Shown in pieces: positions 1 through 6,974 of a stretch of 64,000 nt of DNA. Below the pieces are notes generated by a model that saw nothing but the letters and a program-made list of their open reading frames with translations, was not told the DNA's origin and did no database searches. Origin of the DNA: JAVBRA01 sp031548435 (GTDB taxonomy: Bacteria > Bacteroidota > Bacteroidia > Bacteroidales > Rikenellaceae). The position numbers and the translations under genes are program-made. Location of the stretch: contig JAVBRA010000009.1 of the NCBI GenBank assembly GCA_031548435.1, positions 1 through 64,000 on the forward strand. The letters run 5' to 3'. The first letter of the stretch is position 1. Each line of letters opens with the position of its first letter.

Positions 1-149
1 TGGAGCCCATTGGCCGTCAAATCGAAGTTGATGTCGAGCGTTTCGCCGCTGATCGCCGTTTGAAGATTCTCGATCTTTATCCCGTTGGCCTGAGCGTTGG
101 CGGTCACGCACAGGCAGAGTAATAACAATGTGTATCGTATCCTTTTCAT
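1..149 (-). CDS. DUF3868-type fimbria-associated protein, N-terminal part only
   Basis: The gene runs off the left edge, so only about 49 N-terminal residues are visible. They begin MKRIRYTLLLLCLC and continue through a signal peptide ending near ...TANAQ, followed by IKIENLQTAISGE and LDINFDLTANGL. That start (signal peptide, then 'I-x-(V/I)-E-N-L' and a beta-strand-rich 'F-D-L') is what I associate with the Bacteroidales DUF3868 family, commonly encoded next to DUF3575 proteins in Fim/Mfa-type fimbrial loci. It lies 35 bp downstream of the DUF3575 gene on the same strand, which supports co-transcription. The family call rests on a short fragment. Confidence 0.6.
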   Translation of the reverse strand, partial: MKRIRYTLLLLCLCVTANAQANGIKIENLQTAISGETLDINFDLTANGL

Positions 150-184
150 AATTTCAAATGCTCTTTCTTGGTTGTGCCGCCCGA

Positions 185-1474
185 TTACTTTATCATATAG
201 ATCAGGGAAACGCCCGCTTTCGTCGGGCCGAAATAGTGCTTATTGTAGTTGCCCGCATACCTGTCGCAGGTTCCGCAGCTGTATTTGTCGTAGTCGAAGT
301 AGATGTAGCCCGCGCCAATGGTAAATTCCCACGCCCAGCGCTTGGCCATCGGCAGGTGGTAGCCGTAAGAAATACCGGCTCCCGCACCCCAACCGTCGTA
401 GCGTTCATCCGTGAGGTCTTTGAAGGGGAGTTTAACGTCCATAATTTGATACTGGCCGTAGATTCCGTGGAGGCCGATAAAGTGCTTCTCGAAGCGTTGG
501 CAGAACCAATAACGGAACTCAGGCTGAACGAGCCAGTGGCGGATACCGCCGTTGCGGTCGTTCAGATCCCAGGGGTTGAGTCCGAAAACCACGTCCATCG
601 TCCACTTACGCGCCAATCCAAACTCGACGGCGATGTTTGGCGTGGTGGTCGCCAGATAAAGCAGGTTGGTCTTGATGCCGAACTTCGGCAGGTATTGTGC
701 TTGTGACACCTGCGATCCCGACACGAAAAACATATTAGTTTTAGGTTCGTCCGAAAAGGCGCGGATGGTGTTGTCCTGTGTGTTGGGAACGTAGTAGGCC
801 GTCGTCTTGGTCGGGGATACTGCTTGCGCAGCCTGTGGGTCGGTCTGGGTTGCCGTTTGCATCAGCGCATCTCCCAATTCGAGTTTTACGTCGGCATCTT
901 TGCTGGATGGTACGGTGATCTCGCGGAAACGGATGCTTTGTCCGTCGGCCGAGATGAGTTTAACCACTTGGCGGCCCGGCGTAATGCCTTCGACGAGGAA
1001 CCGCCCCTGCACGTTGGTCACGGCCTCTTTGCCTGCAAAATCCACCATCTGCACCTTCACGCCTTCGAGTATATTCTCGCCGTCGGTAACGGTGCCTGCG
1101 ACATTGCGGACGGTGTTGACAGCCACCACGGAACTGCCCGCCTGTGCGGCGCCCTGCGTGATAATGATATAATTGCGGTCTACGCGGTAGCTCAGGCCGC
1201 TACCCGAAAGCAGGGCATCCAGCGCCGACTTGACCGTAATGGGCGACCTGGAGATATTTACCGTCAGTTTGTTGGTCAACTCGCTGTTGGCAGCGATCTG
1301 ATAATTGGTCTGCCTGACGATATTATCGAACACCTCTTTAGCGTTTAACTTGCTGACAGGAAGTACAATTGACTCTGTCTGTGCGGCTACCGAAAAGGCC
1401 GTAAGGGTGGCTGTCACCGCAAGTGTCAGCATCTTGAGCTTCGACCTGCGGATCAGATTTTTCTGTTCTCGCAT
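185..1474 (-). CDS. STN domain + carboxypeptidase-regulatory-like domain + DUF3575 outer-membrane protein
   Basis: A 429-residue exported protein. Residues 1-32 are a signal peptide ending around FSVAAQ. Residues 37-107 form an STN domain (secretin/TonB short N-terminal domain; LNAKEVFDNIV, then the closing YRVDRNYIIIT), the module that in FecA-type receptors contacts a FecR anti-sigma factor. Residues 124-190 are a carboxypeptidase-regulatory-like beta-sandwich (GTVTDGENILEGV ... GRFLVEGI). After a Thr/Gln-rich linker, residues 262-429 are DUF3575 (FGIKTNLLYLATTTPN; VQPEFRYW), probably an outer-membrane beta-barrel. It follows a FecR gene and precedes a DUF3868 gene on the same strand. There is no TonB plug or barrel. 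An inverted repeat (CTTTAC 1495-1500, GTAAAG 1515-1520) lies in the short gap upstream. Inference: envelope sensor or fimbrial assembly factor coupled to the sigma/anti-sigma pair. Confidence 0.85.
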   Translation of the reverse strand: MREQKNLIRRSKLKMLTLAVTATLTAFSVAAQTESIVLPVSKLNAKEVFDNIVRQTNYQIAANSELTNKLTVNISRSPITVKSALDALLSGSGLSYRVDRNYIIITQGAAQAGSSVVAVNTVRNVAGTVTDGENILEGVKVQMVDFAGKEAVTNVQGRFLVEGITPGRQVVKLISADGQSIRFREITVPSSKDADVKLELGDALMQTATQTDPQAAQAVSPTKTTAYYVPNTQDNTIRAFSDEPKTNMFFVSGSQVSQAQYLPKFGIKTNLLYLATTTPNIAVEFGLARKWTMDVVFGLNPWDLNDRNGGIRHWLVQPEFRYWFCQRFEKHFIGLHGIYGQYQIMDVKLPFKDLTDERYDGWGAGAGISYGYHLPMAKRWAWEFTIGAGYIYFDYDKYSCGTCDRYAGNYNKHYFGPTKAGVSLIYMIK

Positions 1475-1533
1475 ATGTGGTTTGGTTTATTTCACTTTAC
1501 CGGACCGGCATAGGTGTAAAGGGTTCTTCATTT

Positions 1534-2598
1534 TTATTTTTTATATATTTTGATCGTATCGTTTTTCAATTCGTATCCGAATCCGTTCCCGCTTACATCG
1601 GCCAGCGCCCGGAGCACATATTCGACAGGCTCTGTCCGGTTGAAACTGATCGAATAACGCAGGCCGGAAAGTGACGCGTCATCCAATTCCACCTCGTAAT
1701 TGTACGCATTCCCGATCATCCGCAGGATCTCACCAACGGACTTTTCGTCGGCAAATATGATATCGCTCCGCCACTCTTCGGTTTGTTGCGCCGCGACTTC
1801 CGCGTCCATCTGCGCTACCGTCATCTGGTTCGTAGCATGGCGGTAGGTCAGCCTCTGATCGGGAACGAGCCGCTGTATATTATTGCCGCTTATTACCTCG
1901 ACCGACCCTTCGTACAGTGCGACCTCAGTAAAGTCGGCGCCCGGATAAGCTTTCACGTCGAACTTCGTACCCAACACCCTCACATCGAGGTGGGCCGTGT
2001 GCACGATAAAGGGTGTGTTCTCTTTTTCATGCCTCACGTCGAAATAGGCCTCACCCTCCAGTTCCGCAATGCGTTCTCCTTTTTCGTTGCGGCTAAACAC
2101 CACCCGGCTGCCGGAGTTCACCCACACCCGGGTGCTGTCGGGCAGCCATTCATCCTTATGAACGCCATCGACCGTTTCGACCGTAACCTGCGGCATTGCC
2201 TGCGCCACCGGGCCTTTCGTGCCGGGAGCTTCCTCGCCGCCGCCGAACCACCCGACGAAATATCCGGTTCCCATTATTGCAATGAACGGGATCGCGACCG
2301 CCGCCACACGCCACACGATCCTGCGGTTAAGCGGTTTTTTCTTTGCCGGCCCCGCGACGGGCTCCTCTTTCAACGGAAGACCGAGTTTCGCCGCAAGTTT
2401 GTTATACCGGCGCAAGGATTCACCCGAGAGCCTTTCGTCCATTCCGACCGCTTTCCCGGCATAATCGTCGAACGCATCGGCGATGCGCTCTTCCGGAGCC
2501 TCCGTCTGAAAATAACGTCTGATCTGTTCTATCTCCAGATCCGATTCGTTGCTGATGAGCATATCGACAAGGGCAGAAATCCTTTCAGCCGATGACAT
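1534..2598 (-). CDS. FecR-family anti-sigma factor (inner membrane)
   Basis: A 354-residue FecR-type regulator if it starts at MSSAERISALVDML. In-frame upstream ATGs (2649, 2676) exist but would overlap the preceding gene by 65-92 bp; 2598 gives a 14-bp overlap. A cytoplasmic helical region that should bind the sigma factor is followed by a single membrane helix (VWRVAAVAIPFIAIMG), the periplasmic FecR domain (DSTRVWVNSGS, LEGEAYFDV, VRVLGTKFDV) and a C-terminal DUF4974/STN-like domain (SVGEILRMIGNAYN ... NDTIKIYK). The family sequesters or activates ECF sigma factors in response to an outer-membrane partner. Its neighbours are the ECF sigma gene upstream and the STN-bearing DUF3575 gene downstream, which together suggest one signalling unit. 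Confidence 0.9.
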   Translation of the reverse strand: MSSAERISALVDMLISNESDLEIEQIRRYFQTEAPEERIADAFDDYAGKAVGMDERLSGESLRRYNKLAAKLGLPLKEEPVAGPAKKKPLNRRIVWRVAAVAIPFIAIMGTGYFVGWFGGGEEAPGTKGPVAQAMPQVTVETVDGVHKDEWLPDSTRVWVNSGSRVVFSRNEKGERIAELEGEAYFDVRHEKENTPFIVHTAHLDVRVLGTKFDVKAYPGADFTEVALYEGSVEVISGNNIQRLVPDQRLTYRHATNQMTVAQMDAEVAAQQTEEWRSDIIFADEKSVGEILRMIGNAYNYEVELDDASLSGLRYSISFNRTEPVEYVLRALADVSGNGFGYELKNDTIKIYKK

Positions 2599-2992
2599 CC
2601 CGGATATGCCTGAGCCTTTCGGGCGCGTGTTCTTCCTTTTGTTTTTCATCTTCTTCCAATCCGAGTCGCTTTCCATACATCTTTGCGGCGATAGCGCGGC
2701 GGCGGGGAGCTTCGAGTTCTTCTTCGAATACCATTCTCAAGGCGAGCTCGCGTTCGTTCTTTCCGGGCCCCTCCCATAACAGGTACTCCGCGATTCTCCT
2801 GCGGAGCGCTTCCCGGCCGTCATTGTTCTCCCTGCCGCGATTTTTCCGGGGCATACTGAAGAAAATCCGGATGATCCCGTAGGCACGGCAGAGTGCGGCC
2901 AGATCCAGTTCGCCTATCGTAACCCGATCCAGCGCATACGGATCGAGGCCCGGCCCAAAGTCTCCGGTTTCGTTCTTGCCCTCGCCCTCCAT
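2585..2992 (-). CDS. Unknown 135-residue charged protein between sigma factor and anti-sigma factor
   Basis: I do not recognise a family. The protein is highly charged, has no signal peptide or membrane helix, and is predicted mostly helical in its second half (REALRRRIAEYLL, NERELALRMVFEEELEAPRR). The N-terminal third (DPYALDRVTIGELDLAALCR) reads like a separate small helical segment. An internal Met at residue 47 (MPRKNRGRE) is an alternative start. It sits between the ECF sigma gene (147 bp upstream) and fecR, and its 3' end overlaps the fecR start, so the three genes are probably co-translated. Position suggests a cytoplasmic accessory to the sigma/anti-sigma switch, but no motif supports a specific role. 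Confidence 0.65.
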   Translation of the reverse strand: MEGEGKNETGDFGPGLDPYALDRVTIGELDLAALCRAYGIIRIFFSMPRKNRGRENNDGREALRRRIAEYLLWEGPGKNERELALRMVFEEELEAPRRRAIAAKMYGKRLGLEEDEKQKEEHAPERLRHIRDVIG

Positions 2993-3139
2993 CGTCGTTT
3001 CCCCATTGTTAAAATTACCGCCAGTGTGAAGAAGTGAAATAATATCCTTTCACTAATAAATACACCAACCCGTGGGGAAAATCAATTTTCAGCGTGTACT
3101 TTTTTGAATTATTTTTATTTATATCTGATCTTCAATTAT

Positions 3140-3784
3140 TTACAACCTAATAAAACGAATAAGAAAAAGCAGCGACAGCACGGGCAACACCTCCCGGAGC
3201 CTCTCGCGCGCCACATAAATCTGGCTGGCTACATTGTTCGCTGTGATACCGAGCCTGCGGGCGATTTCGTCGTTCGACAGCCCTTCCTTATAATGCAGCT
3301 CGTAGACCTTGCGCACTTTTGGCGGCAATCGTTCGATGCTGAGATTGATGATCAATTCGATCTCGCGGGCCGCAAAGTCGTGTTCCACGGTGTGTTCATC
3401 CGCGCTGTCGGGGTATGTGCCGGCGGAGACGACCTGCCCCCTGCGCCGCATATTGCGCAGGTAGTTGATGGCAAGCTGTTTCGCCATGCGGAATATGCAG
3501 AAGTTGACGCTCTGGGAGAGGTCTATGGAATCGCGGCCAAGCCACAGCTTTGCGAAAGTCTCCTGGCTGATGTCCTCAGCATCCTGCGGGGAGCCGGTGA
3601 ATTTCAGCAGGAAGAAATAGAGCGGTCTTTCCCAACGGGCGAACACCTCCCCGAAAGCGTCGGCATCGCCATGTTTCAGCTTTTCGAACAACCCGGCATT
3701 CTTCCCCGGAGCGTTATTGCCGGGAGAGGCTGCCGTTGCGGCACCCGAGAGACCGGAGCCGGGAAGTGGCCGAGATTTATTCAT
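3140..3784 (-). CDS. ECF RNA polymerase sigma factor (sigma-70 family, Bacteroidetes FecI-type)
   Basis: A 214-residue two-domain ECF sigma factor. Region 2 is visible as HGDADAFGEVFARWE, YFFLLKFTGSPQDAEDI and QETFAKLWL, followed by the NFCIFRMAKQLAINYLRN helix that contacts the -10 element. Region 4 is a helix-turn-helix (LPPKVRKVYELHY, LSNDEIARRLGIT, NNVASQIYVARERLRE). The hydrophobic tail (LSLLFLIRFIRL) is common in Bacteroidetes ECF factors. The first ~30 residues are Gly/Ala/Pro-rich and low in complexity. It heads a minus-strand cluster with an unknown ORF, fecR and the STN-DUF3575 gene. No clear TAnnTTTG box lies directly upstream, so its promoter may be self-recognised. Confidence 0.93.
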   Translation of the reverse strand: MNKSRPLPGSGLSGAATAASPGNNAPGKNAGLFEKLKHGDADAFGEVFARWERPLYFFLLKFTGSPQDAEDISQETFAKLWLGRDSIDLSQSVNFCIFRMAKQLAINYLRNMRRRGQVVSAGTYPDSADEHTVEHDFAAREIELIINLSIERLPPKVRKVYELHYKEGLSNDEIARRLGITANNVASQIYVARERLREVLPVLSLLFLIRFIRL

Positions 3785-4271
3785 AGATCGAATGCTCTTA
3801 TGTGATTATTTTTTATTCTTCTGGCAATAAACGCATATACGGAAGGATATATTACGCTGATATTGTATTTTTTCGTCCCGCAAAAACAAAAAAAGCGTGG
3901 CAACATATCGAAACCACTTCTTCTCCACTTGGCGGTAGGATTGCAGGGAAACGACATGCACCACGCTATACCCGGAAGTATAGAGCCTGCATATTTGCGT
4001 TCCGTTCCCTGCAATTTTTATAACCGCCAAGTTATGAAGAAATGGGCCGGATGTATGTCTTGTCGCCGGGGAAAGACGACACTGCAAAAATAATAAAAAC
4101 ATTTCGAATGCAAACGGAACAACGATACAGGTCGTTCCATCCTGTTTCCCACTGTCGCAACCGACCCCTGGCCGCGTTTGCCCCGGCGGAGAAAATAATT
4201 ATTTGGGTGTAGTATGTCGTTCGGCGGAGACGGATCCCGGCAAGAAAGGCGCCGGTACCCGGCGTCTTTTT
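3785..4271. other. 487-bp intergenic region upstream of the sigma-factor gene
   Basis: I see no convincing gene here; open frames are short, AT-rich and unlike known proteins. It holds the upstream region of the sigma gene (left side), the 3' flank of tatD (right side) and the nested inverted repeat at 3918-4041. It is clearly more AT-rich than the flanking genes. Confidence 0.6.
3918..4041. repeat. Nested imperfect inverted repeat (~124 bp)
   Basis: Left arm 3918-3953 (includes ACTTGGCGGT and TTGCAGGGAA) pairs with right arm 4003-4041 (TTCCCTGCAA and ACCGCCAAGT) with a few mismatches and a small bulge. Between them is a second perfect stem, CTATAC/GTATAG, at about 3966-3983. The whole could fold as a long hairpin with an inner stem-loop, in DNA or RNA. 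No matching short target duplication is obvious. It could be a miniature mobile element, a structured RNA or a regulatory site for the sigma gene; the sequence alone does not decide. Confidence 0.6.
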
Positions 4272-5057
4272 TCATATCCCGAACATCCGCGCGGCGTTTT
4301 GGGTGGTGATACGCGCCACCTCGGTCGCGGGCACTCCCATGATGTCGGCCACCCGCGCCCCTATCAGCGGAATGTAGCCGCTTTCGTTGCGCCGGCCTCT
4401 GTGCGGTTCCGGCGGCAGGTAGGGAGCGTCGGTTTCGAGAACGATGCGTTCCAACGGAATCTTTTTCAGGATCTCCGGCAGCGCCGATTTTTTATAGGTG
4501 ACCGGCCCCCCGACGCCGATCAGAAAGTCGCCTGAACGTTCGATCTCCAGATAGTCGTCATAGCTGCCGCTGAAACTGTGGAATACTCCCTTCAGTTGCG
4601 CCGGATCGTAACTTTTCAACACCCCGAGCAGTTGGGGATACGATTCGCGGGTATGGAATACGACCGGCAGGCGGTATTCGATCGACAGGTCGATCTGGCG
4701 ACGCAGCGCCTCTTCCTGTTCCTTCAGAAAACCGGTGCTCCAGTACAGGTCTAGCCCGATTTCGCCGATGGCGTGGAATGTCACCGGCGGATTTTTCAGC
4801 AGATTTTCCACCATGTCCAGTTCCGCCCGGTAGGCCGGATTGTCGTTGACCGAGGTCGGGTGCAGCCCGATCATGGCCAGGCAACGGCCGGGGTGCGCCT
4901 GCGCCAGGCGGATCATGGCTCCGTGCGCCGACGAGTCGATGGCGGGCATCAGAATCCTTGAGACGCCGTTGGCCGCCGCAGTGTCAAGCACCTGCGGCAG
5001 GTCATCGGCGAACCGTTCATCGAACAGGTGGGCGTGGGTGTCGATCCATTCCATCAC
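4272..5057 (-). CDS. tatD: TatD-family metal-dependent hydrolase (DNase)
   Basis: A 261-residue TIM-barrel amidohydrolase-type nuclease of the usual TatD length. Metal ligands are all visible: the N-terminal DTHAHLF (HxH), EIGLD, VFHTRE, a His in FHSFSGS, and ETDAPYLPPEPHRG near the C-terminus. TatD proteins are Mg-dependent 3'-5' exonucleases implicated in DNA repair, and some act as D-amino-acyl hydrolases. The start codon lies 3 bp after the dprA stop codon, so both are probably translated from one mRNA. ATG 5054 is an equally good start. A second, shorter TatD is encoded at 33418-34071. Confidence 0.95.
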   Translation of the reverse strand: MMEWIDTHAHLFDERFADDLPQVLDTAAANGVSRILMPAIDSSAHGAMIRLAQAHPGRCLAMIGLHPTSVNDNPAYRAELDMVENLLKNPPVTFHAIGEIGLDLYWSTGFLKEQEEALRRQIDLSIEYRLPVVFHTRESYPQLLGVLKSYDPAQLKGVFHSFSGSYDDYLEIERSGDFLIGVGGPVTYKKSALPEILKKIPLERIVLETDAPYLPPEPHRGRRNESGYIPLIGARVADIMGVPATEVARITTQNAARMFGI

Positions 5058-5060
5058 GTG

Positions 5061-6164
5061 CTATTTTATGCGCATGTACATATTGCCCTGGATGGCTTTG
5101 ACGATGCCTTTGAGTTCGAGGTTCACCAGCGTGATGGGCATCAGGCGCGGGTCGATGCCCGCAGCCCGTTCCAGGTCGGGGAGCATCCGTTTTTCCATGA
5201 CGCCCATGGCGGCTATTACCCGTTGTTCTTCCGGCGTTAACGAGAACAGATCGAGCTGGGCGTCTGTATGTTGAGATTTTCCTGCGCTTTCCCATCCCAT
5301 GCACTCGGCAATGTCCTGGGCCGACTCCACCAGCGCGGCCACGTTCCTTTTGATGAGTTTGTTGCAGCCGGCTGAACAGGGGTCGGTAGCCCGGCCCGGA
5401 ACAGCCATCACGTTGCCGCGTCCCAGGGCGGCGTGCGCCGTCGACAGGGCGCCTCCCCGCTCGGCCGATTCCACCACCAGCGTGCCGGAGCACAGTCCGG
5501 CAATGATGCGGTTGCGCATCAGGAAGTGGTATTTTTCGATCACGGTGCCCGAATAAGCCTCCGACACCAGCGCTCCGCCGCAGGCCACGACGTCGCGTGC
5601 GGCGTTGGTGTGGGCGGCCGGATAGACGGTCGACAGGTTCTGGGCCAGCACACCCACGGTGCGGAGCCCGCTGCGCATGGCGCTCTTGTGCGCCGTGATG
5701 TCGATGCCGAAGGCCATGCCGCTGACAATCACCAGTTCGGGAAACGCCTGCGCCAGGTCGGCCACCACCCTCTCGCACATTGTGATGCCGTATTGCGAAG
5801 GTTTGCGGGTGCCCACGACGGCCAGCCATTTGTCGCGGTTGAAGTCGATATCGCCCTTGGTGTAGAGCACCACCGGAGCGTTGTCGCAACCCCGAAGCGC
5901 CTGCGGATATTGGTCATCGTCGAAGGCAATGGCCCGAATGCCGTTGGCATCCATGAATTCGATCTCTTTCTGCGCCTGCGGCAGCATTTGGGGCAGCAAT
6001 AAAATTTTCTCCGCCCCCGCCCGGTTCAGTTGGGCGATGGTTTGCAGGTCGTCGGCCGAGGCGTTGAACAGCGCCCGCGACGAGCCGAATTTTTCCAGCA
6101 GGTGCCACGTCACTTCGGGCTTGACGCCGCGCAGCAGCGAAAGGGCAATGTCGTAAATGGTCAT
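5061..6164 (-). CDS. dprA: DNA-processing protein DprA/Smf
   Basis: A 367-residue DprA, which loads RecA on incoming single-stranded DNA during transformation. The start MTIYDIALSLLRG at 6164 fits the family; an upstream in-frame extension lacks similarity and crosses the promoter. An N-terminal SAM-like helical region is followed by the Rossmann-fold core (VVGTRKPSQYG, VSGMAFGIDITAHK, GVLAQNLSTVYPAAH, ALVSEAYSG, RNRIIAGLC). A C-terminal winged helix (MLPDLERAAGIDPRLM) ends the protein. A TATCTTTG -7 element lies at 6186-6193. tatD follows immediately. Confidence 0.95.
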   Translation of the reverse strand: MTIYDIALSLLRGVKPEVTWHLLEKFGSSRALFNASADDLQTIAQLNRAGAEKILLLPQMLPQAQKEIEFMDANGIRAIAFDDDQYPQALRGCDNAPVVLYTKGDIDFNRDKWLAVVGTRKPSQYGITMCERVVADLAQAFPELVIVSGMAFGIDITAHKSAMRSGLRTVGVLAQNLSTVYPAAHTNAARDVVACGGALVSEAYSGTVIEKYHFLMRNRIIAGLCSGTLVVESAERGGALSTAHAALGRGNVMAVPGRATDPCSAGCNKLIKRNVAALVESAQDIAECMGWESAGKSQHTDAQLDLFSLTPEEQRVIAAMGVMEKRMLPDLERAAGIDPRLMPITLVNLELKGIVKAIQGNMYMRIK

Positions 6165-6185
6165 GAAAAATCGGGTTATAAGCAA

Positions 6186-6193
6186 CAAAGATA
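6186..6193 (-). promoter_or_regulatory. -7 promoter element for dprA-tatD
   Basis: TATCTTTG on the minus strand matches the Bacteroidetes TAnnTTTG -7 box and sits about 21 bp upstream of the dprA start codon. I do not find a convincing TTTG box at the expected spacing. Confidence 0.55.
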
Positions 6194-6335
6194 CGAAAAA
6201 GCAAAGATTCCGCTGCGCTATTTTCACTGCCTCCGATGATGCCGCCGGATTCGATCTTTCGGGCGCCTGCGGTTGATCTCTTCGATGGGATTTCAGGAGA
6301 AAGAGCGCCGGGGAGCATCCTTTTAGCCTCGAAGT

Positions 6336-6366
6336 TTTGCGGAATGAAAAAAACATGCTATATTTG
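6336..6366 (+). promoter_or_regulatory. Promoter of tRNA-His
   Basis: TTTG at 6336-6339, a 19-bp spacer and TATATTTG at 6359-6366 form a perfect Bacteroidetes primary-sigma promoter. The tRNA 5' end is 17 bp beyond the -7 box, so the leader would be only about ten nucleotides. Confidence 0.85.
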
Positions 6367-6382
6367 CGCTCGCAAAGTACAC

Positions 6383-6457
6383 GGTGGATGTAGCTCAGCT
6401 GGTTAGAGCGTTGGATTGTGGTTCCAAAGGTCGCGGGTTCGAGCCCCGTTTTCCACC
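6383..6457 (+). tRNA. tRNA-His (anticodon GTG)
   Basis: A complete cloverleaf. D-arm TAGCTCAGCTGGTTAGAGC; anticodon stem TTGGA/TCCAA enclosing the loop TTGTGGT (anticodon GTG); T-arm GGGTTCGAGCCCC. The extra 5' G at 6383 (G-1) opposite C73, diagnostic of tRNA-His, is present. The acceptor stem has one T-T mismatch. CCA is not encoded. It has its own promoter just upstream. Confidence 0.97.
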
Positions 6458-6641
6458 CCCTGAAAACCGGGGCCGGGAATTTCCCCGGTTCCGGTTTATT
6501 TTATGGCGCCTTCCGGCATTTTTTGATATCTTTGTTGGGGTAAAGTCCATATTTTCGAGTGCCGGGAGGCTCTTTTCACTATCTTTGTCATGAAGAGAGG
6601 GTGTTCCCGGTTTGTCGGGAAGCACTAAACACACCAAGAGC

Positions 6642-6968
6642 ATGATTTTTTTCTTTTCCAAGCGCAAACCGCGCCAGTTCAACTATACACCGCGCCATTT
6701 CGATCCCGAAAAAGAGGCGCGCGACGCCCGACGCCGCGAAATTCTGGGGGCCGAGGCCGCTGCCGGATACGAAGATAAAAAATCCGACTACAAGCCCGGC
6801 CAGTACGTGCGCGGAGTGCGCATGGACCGCTACCGCAACAACCACGGCGACAAAAAACGGGTGCCCATGGTGCGGGTGATCATCATGCTGGCGTTGCTGG
6901 GGCTGCTTGCTTATTTCCTGCTGAGCAGCGACTTCGCGTTTCTCGATCGACTGTTCCCCGCCCAATAA
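6642..6968 (+). CDS. Small basic single-pass membrane protein upstream of mutL
   Basis: A 108-residue protein starting MIFFFSKRKPRQFNY; an in-frame ATG ten codons earlier is less likely. The N-terminal 75 residues are strongly basic and hydrophilic (FNYTPRHFDPEKEAR, SDYKPGQYVRGVRM). A single membrane helix (VRVIIMLALLGLLAYFLL) near residues 84-101 and a short tail follow. I recall similar 'K-P-R-Q-F-N-Y-x-P-R' proteins next to mutL in other Bacteroidales, but the function is unknown to me. The stop codon is 6 bp before mutL, so the two are co-transcribed. -7-like TATCTTTG boxes occur at 6527-6534 and 6580-6587. Confidence 0.8.
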   Translation: MIFFFSKRKPRQFNYTPRHFDPEKEARDARRREILGAEAAAGYEDKKSDYKPGQYVRGVRMDRYRNNHGDKKRVPMVRVIIMLALLGLLAYFLLSSDFAFLDRLFPAQ

Positions 6969-6974
6969 AGCCCG

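Noticed and set aside
6384..6593. Plus-strand frame beginning in tRNA-His
   Set aside because: Translation of the tRNA sequence itself; no gene.
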